DNA from: Phyllobacterium sp. YR531
GTDB taxonomy: Bacteria > Pseudomonadota > Alphaproteobacteria > Rhizobiales > Rhizobiaceae
Direction: 5' to 3'
NCBI RefSeq assembly: GCF_000282595.1
Contig: NZ_AKIZ01000018.1
Location: 1-64,000 of the forward strand
Length of the DNA: 64,000 nucleotides
How positions within the stretch are numbered: position 1 is the stretch's first letter; every line of letters starts with the position of its first letter. Both the position numbers and the translations under genes were made by a program. Shown here piece by piece: positions 58,731 through 64,000 of this stretch. The notes under the pieces were generated by a model. That model did not search any database, was not told where the DNA came from, and saw only the letters and a program-made list of their open reading frames with translations.

Positions 58731-59917
58731 AACTGGATCTTTGCCGAAGGTAGCGTCGAGTCAGCGCTAACGGTCTCATAAGTAGTTGGCAGGTTGACCG
58801 GTTTGTAACCTGTCGCCATCCGCTCAACTACAGAGTAGTGGAGCAATGCGCGCTCCTTGATTTTGCGTGGTTCCGCGTGTGGCAAGTAATACCCCCAGCC
58901 TGACTTGTTCTCCGGAAAACGCTTCCACTTAAGGCTTTTAGGAAAATATTCGAGCGGCCACCAGACTGCAGACATCGAATCGTGAATAACGCCGTTGGCG
59001 CTCGGTGGGACGTACATCCGCTTTCCTCCCGGAAGAGGCTTTCCTTCCGCGAGGTGGCTGAACATCGCTTCGTTGATTTGAAGCCCATACTTCTCGGCTT
59101 CTCGGGCCATCCAGATCAGTGGAAACTTAGCGATATGGCTCTCTTCTTCTGCCCAGCCGCCACCGACGTCAGAGTGTTCACCTGCAAACCATACGGTTTG
59201 TTGATCTTGCGCGTCCTCGGCTGCCTCGAACGGGTTGGGCTGGAATGGTTGGCTGGAAGCCCAGTCGTAGAGTCGGAACATGCGCCGGCGCTCGTCAATC
59301 GCTGCGGCTTGGCGAAATGCCCGTACACTTGGGTTAGTCCTAGTGTAGGGGAGGAATGATTGGCTGGGCAGTCGTAATAGTCCCGGCCGAACGAACACCG
59401 ATGCGACGGTGTCCCACACGCCTAGAAAATGAATAGGAATGCGGCGCCCCCCGATAACGCGGCGGAACTGCCAGGCAATCTCGAGACGGTCCTCGCGATA
59501 AGCGTTCTTGAAGGCCTTGAGTGAATAACGCGCGAGATTCAACTGATCTGGTTCAAGTAGACCAAGTAGATGAATTAAACCGGCAACTGCACGGGCTGTA
59601 TAAGCGCCTCGACTGAAACCGAATAGAAAGATGCGGTCGCCCTGCCGATAGGTTGCGGCTAGATAGCAATACGCCGAAAGGATGTTGGCATCGAGCCCCC
59701 AGCCGGTGGCTAGGCCGAAGGTCGCGATCGCGCTTTGCGCGGCTGGAGTCCAGTCGGACACCAACGGTATGGTTCCAATGCCCGGATGGTAGAAGACGCG
59801 CTGTGTGTCATTCCGCTCAGCGCAACGGTAGAGCTTCAAAACATTGGTGAGATCGTTCTTCACCTCGTTGCTCGTGCCATCGAGCAGAAGCACTAGATTG
59901 CGCGGCATGGTAGTCAT
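58727..59917 (-). CDS. DUF2235 alpha/beta-hydrolase (lipase-like)
   Basis: 396 aa from ATG 59917 (GGGGG six bases upstream; a TTG at 59929 is possible). DUF2235 family, which includes Tle1-type phospholipases. In the 400-aa frame, catalytic residues are S106 (G-F-S-R-G-A-Y), D254 (H-S-D-V-G-G-G) and H364 (L-H-Y-S-V-V-E), a full Ser-Asp-His triad. Starts L-V-L-L-L-D-G-T-S-N-E. It begins 28 bases after nucC in the same operon and is coupled to the 605-aa gene by a 4-base overlap. No type VI secretion genes are nearby, so a cell-internal lipase role is plausible. Confidence 0.88.
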   Translation of the reverse strand: MTTMPRNLVLLLDGTSNEVKNDLTNVLKLYRCAERNDTQRVFYHPGIGTIPLVSDWTPAAQSAIATFGLATGWGLDANILSAYCYLAATYRQGDRIFLFGFSRGAYTARAVAGLIHLLGLLEPDQLNLARYSLKAFKNAYREDRLEIAWQFRRVIGGRRIPIHFLGVWDTVASVFVRPGLLRLPSQSFLPYTRTNPSVRAFRQAAAIDERRRMFRLYDWASSQPFQPNPFEAAEDAQDQQTVWFAGEHSDVGGGWAEEESHIAKFPLIWMAREAEKYGLQINEAMFSHLAEGKPLPGGKRMYVPPSANGVIHDSMSAVWWPLEYFPKSLKWKRFPENKSGWGYYLPHAEPRKIKERALLHYSVVERMATGYKPVNLPTTYETVSADSTLPSAKIQL

Positions 59918-59945
59918 TCTAGCCCCCAAGTACCCCTGTTCCTCA

Positions 59946-60671
59946 CTACTTGGTCAGCCACTGACCGTATGCTTCAACATCGATCATCGGCACGGTTCCA
60001 CTAAACTGAAGCTGTGATATCAGCTTAAACAGAAACGCCGTCGCCGGTTTATTTTCGTTGACGAAGCTGTAGCTCGCGGCCGCCTGGTCGAAGGAGAAAT
60101 GGCCATGCGACGCGACGCAGCCGATATCGAGCCGCCCGTCGCCGAGGTCGGTAACCAGAGCTCTTTCGAACGACGGCCCGAGCGCGGGGCTCCACTCGCT
60201 TTCAAAGGTCAGCAGGCCGCCCAAAATCGGGATCAACGGTTTCGCCGGATATACGCCCTTGGCGTAGGGGATGGGGAGGCTCGTGCGATGCAGGCGCCGG
60301 ACGCTTGCGACCTTCTGCTGTGCGTAAGCGACCAGGCTAGCGTCCGCCGTCTGCTTCGCCTCGAAAACGGCGTAAACGCTCTCGGCAGGGATAATCGTCT
60401 CGTTCTCGTAGGTGAAAATAAACGGCGAATATTGGCGGTCGAAGATCACGACGTCGATCTGCTGGCTGAAGTTGCCAAGACTGTCCACCACATGTGCCTT
60501 CGCGGCCTGGTAGCGCTTCGGCAGATACGTTTCCAGCATACTGATCCAGACGTTCTCGCTCGCGTCGCCCTTCGTGCCCGGATGGCTGAACGATTTTCGA
60601 ACTGTCGCTAGGCGTTGCTGGATATCCTCATGCAGGGAGGAGAGAAGCTGGGATAGGGACCATTCTGACAT
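59946..60671 (-). CDS. nucC: NucC, cyclic tri-adenylate-activated DNA endonuclease
   Basis: 241 aa, the same length as E. coli NucC and very similar throughout (L-S-Q-L-x-x-S-L-H-E-D-I-Q, S-L-G-N-F-S-Q-Q-I-D-V-V). The PD-(D/E)xK active site D73, E104 and K106 (Q-I-D; F-E-A-K-Q) and the cA3 pocket residues R53, Y81 and T226 fall at the numbers I recall for E. coli NucC. It trimerises; cA3 joins two trimers into a hexamer that cuts double-stranded DNA and kills the infected cell. It lies 32 bases after the CD-NTase gene. Confidence 0.96.
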   Translation of the reverse strand: MSEWSLSQLLSSLHEDIQQRLATVRKSFSHPGTKGDASENVWISMLETYLPKRYQAAKAHVVDSLGNFSQQIDVVIFDRQYSPFIFTYENETIIPAESVYAVFEAKQTADASLVAYAQQKVASVRRLHRTSLPIPYAKGVYPAKPLIPILGGLLTFESEWSPALGPSFERALVTDLGDGRLDIGCVASHGHFSFDQAAASYSFVNENKPATAFLFKLISQLQFSGTVPMIDVEAYGQWLTK

Positions 60672-60703
60672 TGGAAGATCTCGCTGGGTTTAACGGCTGG
60701 AGG

Positions 60704-61600
60704 TCAGGACAAGGGAAATTTTGGACCGAACAGCTCGCGCCAAGCCCGCAAGGCCTCGCCGTTTCGACCGCGACGAACATGGTCGATAGCGAGGGTTGCT
60801 TCGCGACCGGCGGCAAGCAACAACTCGCGCGCTCGATTTTTGCGTGCGGTATCCATCCCGTTGCTGATCGGCGGTCCGAGGCCAGCAGGATCGGGCCATT
60901 CATCCAAAATACGGTCAGCCAGTGTTGCGAAAAGGCTTTGCATCTCTCGATCGAAGCTGCCACCCCAGCCCCCGTAAAGGCATTGCAGCGCCATAACCTC
61001 GATCAGGAATGATGGCTTGATCGGCTTCTCACCGTGCCTTGGGTTATTGTTCCAGTACTTAACCATCCGAACCAAGCCCTTCCATTCACTGGAATAGGCT
61101 TGATGCGCCGCCGTGGCCTTTTCAGCGTGAATCTTCGGGTTCGTCTTGATCCACCTGCCCAAATCATTGTCGGGTATCTCGAAATCGCCGTCCTTGTCGA
61201 AAGCCGGGACGACATCGACGCTGATGACGCGATAGTCGGTATTGTCGTCGGCGTCAGCCTTCACGCCGAAGTCCACGTTGATCGAGCGATTTTGCTTCTT
61301 AGTTTTGTCGCCGTACTTCGCGACCAACGCGTTGTGAAAATCGGTCAGCACGACAGACGGAGCTTTCGAGCGATAGTGATCTTCGGAGGATTTCAATACG
61401 AAGAAAATGTCGACATCTTTCAACGGCTTCGTCTTAGTCCAGCGCGCGTACGAACCGGTAAGGAAGCTTCGGTCGATCTTGAACTTGGTGTCGAGATAGT
61501 CTCGAACTTCCGTTTGTCGCGCGGAAGCATTTTTCTGCTCCTTGTCATTCAGTTCGAGACGGGTTTTAAATTTACGGAATGCTTCGTCGATTGTGAGCAT
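60704..61600 (-). CDS. CBASS CD-NTase (cGAS/DncV-like cyclase)
   Basis: 298 aa from ATG 61600. Polymerase-beta core: G49-S50-Y-A-R-W ... K-D62-V-D64 and a third Asp at 129 ([10 protein letters not shown]). Helical C-half with K-Y-W-N-N-N and a following insert. It makes cyclic oligonucleotides; NucC next door implies cA3. It belongs to the HORMA/TRIP13-controlled group (clade C or D; I cannot decide). The ATG overlaps the HORMA stop by one base (TGATG). No extra sensor domain is seen. Confidence 0.95.
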   Translation of the reverse strand: MLTIDEAFRKFKTRLELNDKEQKNASARQTEVRDYLDTKFKIDRSFLTGSYARWTKTKPLKDVDIFFVLKSSEDHYRSKAPSVVLTDFHNALVAKYGDKTKKQNRSINVDFGVKADADDNTDYRVISVDVVPAFDKDGDFEIPDNDLGRWIKTNPKIHAEKATAAHQAYSSEWKGLVRMVKYWNNNPRHGEKPIKPSFLIEVMALQCLYGGWGGSFDREMQSLFATLADRILDEWPDPAGLGPPISNGMDTARKNRARELLLAAGREATLAIDHVRRGRNGEALRAWRELFGPKFPLS

Positions 61601-62100
61601 CAGGCTCTCCTCAAATATGACGTGCTGGCGCCGAGGCCGCTGTGCTCGACGGTCGTTCCGAGGCTTTGGCGAACCATGCCTTCTGTCGAACGCCCACTGG
61701 CCTTGCTCCAGCCTGCCACGTCCGGGCGGCCGGGCTTGTTTTGCAGAAGCAACCGATACCGTGCCTCGCTCGGAACCAGCCCCGCCTTTCTGATGGCGTA
61801 TTTGAGCTGTTCGGTATCCGTCCAGAAGCTGCCGTCGCCGCCCGACCAGCCATAGGCGATGTCGATGTCCCACCGGAAAATCAGCGCGTCCGTTTTCGGA
61901 TTGTAGATTTCCAGCTTTACGGTTTCGAGATCACCAGTGTTCAACCAAGTCTGGACACCGCGCATGTGCAATTCCCAGTCGCCGACAAATTCGGTTGGAT
62001 CGAGGCCCACAAGGCGGATGATATCCTTCAAGCTTTTGAGGATGTTGTCCGCCACATAGGTGACAGAATGGGTATAGGTGTTAACGGCGACGTTGGTCAT
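61600..62100 (-). CDS. cap7: Bacterial HORMA domain protein 1 (Cap7-like)
   Basis: 166 aa. Start [21 protein letters not shown] is the N-terminal helix of bacterial HORMA proteins that switch between open and closed states. It should bind a closure motif, join the CD-NTase and switch on synthesis; TRIP13 reverses this. Its stop overlaps the Cdn start by one base, and its start overlaps the second HORMA stop by four. Confidence 0.92.
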   Translation of the reverse strand: MTNVAVNTYTHSVTYVADNILKSLKDIIRLVGLDPTEFVGDWELHMRGVQTWLNTGDLETVKLEIYNPKTDALIFRWDIDIAYGWSGGDGSFWTDTEQLKYAIRKAGLVPSEARYRLLLQNKPGRPDVAGWSKASGRSTEGMVRQSLGTTVEHSGLGASTSYLRRA

Positions 62101-62573
62101 GAGCCCAGAAACCCTTTCGGATCAAACACAAGGGTCTGTGATTTCGTGGTCGCTGCCTCGTCGGCGCTCGAGACAGCCGCGTCGAGATCGCGCGCCGTAA
62201 TCCGGGTGCTGTGTTTCTTGAGCGCGCCCTGAACCCAGGCGAGATCATCCGCCAGGCAAGGCAGCGAAACCCGCCAGTCCCCTTTCAGCGGGTCAAAGCC
62301 AAGGGCGTCTTCGTTGGCGTCGGAGCCCTCGATGGCGTCATCGTCATAGAGGCAATAAATGCGCGTGCGCGGACCATCGCAGGTTACTGTGATGGCGGCA
62401 CCCTTGGGCGCCTGATCGGCGATCACACTGGCGGCGACACCGGTGACGGCAAGAAGCTCCGTCCGTGCATCACCGGTTTTGCCCTGGGTCAACAGATCGA
62501 CTATCGCCGTCCAGGTCCTTGAGGCTTCACGTTCCGGCGTGCTCTTGAATGTACGGCTGGCGACGGTGCTCAT
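62097..62573 (-). CDS. cap8: Second HORMA-type protein (Cap8-like) with tail motif
   Basis: 158 aa from ATG 62573. Resembles the second HORMA protein of two-HORMA CBASS operons: [33 protein letters not shown]. The last ~25 residues look disordered and end in T-L-V-F-D-P (147-152) plus K-G-F-L-G-S, a candidate closure peptide for the partner HORMA. Overlaps cap6 and cap7 by four bases each. The family is less certain than cap7, since the sequence is more divergent. Confidence 0.75.
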   Translation of the reverse strand: MSTVASRTFKSTPEREASRTWTAIVDLLTQGKTGDARTELLAVTGVAASVIADQAPKGAAITVTCDGPRTRIYCLYDDDAIEGSDANEDALGFDPLKGDWRVSLPCLADDLAWVQGALKKHSTRITARDLDAAVSSADEAATTKSQTLVFDPKGFLGS

Positions 62574-63493
62574 GACGCCTTGCCTCCCGACATACGGCCC
62601 GCCTTGGCGGCGCGCGCCGCGGCAAACAGATCTTCGACCGTCATGCGTTCGGGATTCATGGCCGTTTGCGGGCTGCTGGCCAAGGCGTTGGCCACCATCT
62701 TGCGGATGGCGCGTCCGTCGAGCCCGACGCATTCGGCCGCGCAGCGGTCGAATCCCTGGGAGGCGGGCAGTTTCGCGATGGCCGGATAGGTCTTGCCGAG
62801 GCCGGTCAGGCAGTCCTTCAGGATAAGCCCGCAAGCTTCACGATCAGGCAGCGGCACATGGACGACCAGGTCACAGCGCGAGGTGAAGGCCGCATCGACC
62901 GCCTGGGGAAAGTTGCTGGTGGCAAGGAACAACAGGTTCGGATGCCGCTCGGCCAGCGCATCGAGTTGAACGAGTACGGCATCGGTCGCGCGGTGGATAT
63001 CGATCGGATTGGCCTCCAGGCTCATTTTTGACCGGTCGGCGGCAAGCGTCTCGACTTCATCGAGAAGCACAATCGTCGGTCCCGCGGCGGCGGCTTCGGC
63101 TATCGACTGTGAAAACAGCTCCGATACCGCACGCTGGGTCTTGCCCATCGCCGAACTGGTAAGAGCGTGCGGCTCGACCTCGAGCAGGCGGAACCCGCCG
63201 CCCGGAAATGTCTCGGCGGTACGATGCGCCAACCCGCGAGCAAGCGAGGTCTTGCCGGTCCCGGGCGGTCCGACCAGCAGAATGACGCCGTGGAGCGGAA
63301 TGACGCTGCGGTCGACCTTGCCGCGCATCGTGAAGTTCAGCATCGCCTGCGAGAGGAGCTGGGCCTTCAGGCGCTCGTCCAGGATGATCGAATTCCAGAG
63401 CGCTCCGAGCGTGGGATCGGGAAGCCGGCGTGCGCGCTGGATGCCCTTAGGTTGATTGAAATCCTCGTTCTGCACCGCCGTCAGCTTCTGCAT
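62570..63493 (-). CDS. cap6: TRIP13/Pch2-like AAA+ ATPase (Cap6)
   Basis: 307 aa from ATG 63493 (a longer frame to 63760 reads through the hairpin and the DUF2188 gene). Walker A G75-P-P-G-T-G-K81-T, Walker B I-V-L-L-D145-E146, sensor 1 T-S-N194, then P-x-R-E-A-C/A-G sensor regions. TRIP13-like remodelers unfold the HORMA N-terminus and disassemble HORMA-closure complexes, keeping CBASS off until infection. It is the first core gene of the CBASS operon. Confidence 0.95.
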   Translation of the reverse strand: MQKLTAVQNEDFNQPKGIQRARRLPDPTLGALWNSIILDERLKAQLLSQAMLNFTMRGKVDRSVIPLHGVILLVGPPGTGKTSLARGLAHRTAETFPGGGFRLLEVEPHALTSSAMGKTQRAVSELFSQSIAEAAAAGPTIVLLDEVETLAADRSKMSLEANPIDIHRATDAVLVQLDALAERHPNLLFLATSNFPQAVDAAFTSRCDLVVHVPLPDREACGLILKDCLTGLGKTYPAIAKLPASQGFDRCAAECVGLDGRAIRKMVANALASSPQTAMNPERMTVEDLFAAARAAKAGRMSGGKAS

Positions 63494-63546
63494 CTTGATC
63501 GTCCTCGCTTCGCCTAGCTGGCGGGTTGAATGCGAAAATGGGGAGA

Positions 63547-63568
63547 GCCGCGCCCGGGCGGGCGCGGC
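63547..63568 (-). terminator. Attenuator-like hairpin between DUF2188 and cap6
   Basis: On the minus strand GCCGCGCCC, loop GCCC, GGGCGCGGC form a perfect 9-bp GC stem, then TCTCCCCA and TTTT. It lies in the 83-base gap before cap6, so it can limit transcription into the CBASS genes. Confidence 0.65.
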
Positions 63569-63576
63569 CGCTAGAC

Positions 63577-63798
63577 TCATCCCTTCGGAGGGAAGGGATC
63601 GTTGCCGTAGGAATTGGCGTCCCGAATACGGCCATCGGGGCGGTGGATCACCACCTCGCCACGTTCGCGGATCGCGGTATTGCGCGCCGCTTCGGTAGCC
63701 TCCGCCTGGGTGCCGTGGGTCGATCCAACGCGGGAAGCTCCTTCTCGGCGCGTCGCCCAACCGGAATCGTGGGGAACGACATGGATGCGTTTTGACAT
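63577..63798 (-). CDS. DUF2188 domain protein, copy 2 (operon leader)
   Basis: 73 aa from ATG 63798 with AAAGGAA upstream. I-H-V-V-P-H-D-S-G-W-A-T-R-R-E-G-A-S-R-V ... G-E-V-V-I-H-R-P-D-G-R-I-R-D is the DUF2188 pattern. Function unknown. It is the first gene after the predicted promoter at 63853-63881 and is followed by the attenuator-like hairpin. A related but distant gene stands at 52727-52972. Confidence 0.85.
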   Translation of the reverse strand: MSKRIHVVPHDSGWATRREGASRVGSTHGTQAEATEAARNTAIRERGEVVIHRPDGRIRDANSYGNDPFPPKG

Positions 63799-63852
63799 TC
63801 CGAATTCCTTTCAGTTAGCCGCCGGCCGAATTCGACATTCACCGACGGTTAA

Positions 63853-63915
63853 CTAATTTCATGGCGCTGGATTGTTGTCAATAAGCACAAATGAAATGAT
63901 ATTAATAAGCACAAA
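63853..63915. promoter_or_regulatory. CBASS operon promoter with two 12-bp direct repeats
   Basis: AATAAGCACAAA occurs at 63880-63891 and 63904-63915, 24 bases apart, about two helical turns. On the minus strand TTGACA (63881-63876) is the -35 of the DUF2188/CBASS promoter, with a weak -10 AATTAG (63858-63853) after 17 bases. The -35 overlaps the proximal repeat by two bases, so a bound regulator would compete with RNA polymerase. Confidence 0.6.
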
Positions 63916-63962
63916 ATGTTTGCGTCGTTGACATCGCGCGGTGCGGAGAGCAAACATCAGTC

Positions 63963-64000
63963 ATGTCAGACGAGTCGATCTATGTAGCGTTTGGGCGGCT
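63963..64000 (+). CDS. Start of a divergent gene, possibly an HTH regulator
   Basis: Only the first codons are in the window: M-S-D-E-S-I-Y-V-A-F-G-R, running off the end. The pattern V-A-F-G-R is typical of the N-terminus of XRE-type regulators, but a dozen residues cannot prove it. TTGACA at 63928-63933 could be its -35 box, giving a very short leader. Its divergence from the CBASS operon makes regulation of that operon plausible. Confidence 0.45.
   Translation, partial: MSDESIYVAFGR

Noticed and set aside
58727-59917. DUF2235 gene as a type VI secretion effector (Tle1-like)
   Set aside because: No VgrG, PAAR, Hcp, adaptor or immunity gene is within reach; it sits inside the CBASS operon instead.
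61601-61873. Longer start for the CD-NTase gene
   Set aside because: The upstream part is a frame-shifted reading of the HORMA gene; ATG 61600 couples to the HORMA stop.
63494-63760. Longer start for the TRIP13-like gene
   Set aside because: The extension runs through the hairpin and the DUF2188 gene and shows no AAA+ family similarity.

Overview
The window is a piece of an alphaproteobacterial chromosome, most likely Brucellaceae (Brucella/Ochrobactrum group). The support is the spc/alpha ribosomal block with alphaproteobacterial protein lengths, a DUF1127 protein, a four-gene branched-chain keto-acid dehydrogenase operon, TrmFO, a DUF2336 protein and roughly 120-bp palindromic intergenic repeats of the type described in Brucella. 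Base composition and gene order look ordinary up to about 50.4 kb.

Layout. 1-14.7 kb: the end of tuf, then 25 ribosomal protein genes with secY, adk and rpoA, all on the + strand, closed by a strong terminator after rplQ. 15.1-29.5 kb: a membrane GGDEF cyclase, AraC regulator and LysE exporter, a DegP-type protease, rarA, thrS, an acyltransferase, a secreted protein of unknown role, nitroreductase and flavin reductase, a CoA-lyase/MaoC pair and a DUF2336 protein. 29.7-34.7 kb: E1alpha, E1beta, E2 and E3 of a branched-chain 2-oxo acid dehydrogenase. 34.9-50.4 kb: trmFO, an aldo-keto reductase, small secreted and membrane proteins, DUF1127, tRNA-Leu(UAG), GNAT, LysR, an RND efflux pair, trigger factor, a BKACE enzyme and a methyltransferase.

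50.4-64.0 kb is a defence island. Its left edge is a radC gene cut down to its C-terminal ~65 codons. Inside are an AlpA/excisionase-like HTH gene, an unknown 408-aa HTH/coiled-coil protein, a small DUF2188 gene, an AbiEi/AbiEii toxin-antitoxin pair with a paired operator, two HNH nucleases resembling modification-dependent enzymes, and an eight-gene minus-strand operon. That operon contains a type III CBASS: TRIP13-like ATPase, two HORMA proteins, a CD-NTase and the cA3-activated nuclease NucC. It starts with a DUF2188 gene followed by an attenuator-like hairpin, and ends with two translationally coupled genes not part of the classical system: a DUF2235 alpha/beta-hydrolase and a 605-aa protein with a possible nuclease-like C-terminal motif. 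A partial divergent gene at the right end may be the regulator. No integrase or right boundary is inside the window.

The most novel candidate is the DUF2235 plus 605-aa module fused to the end of the CBASS operon.
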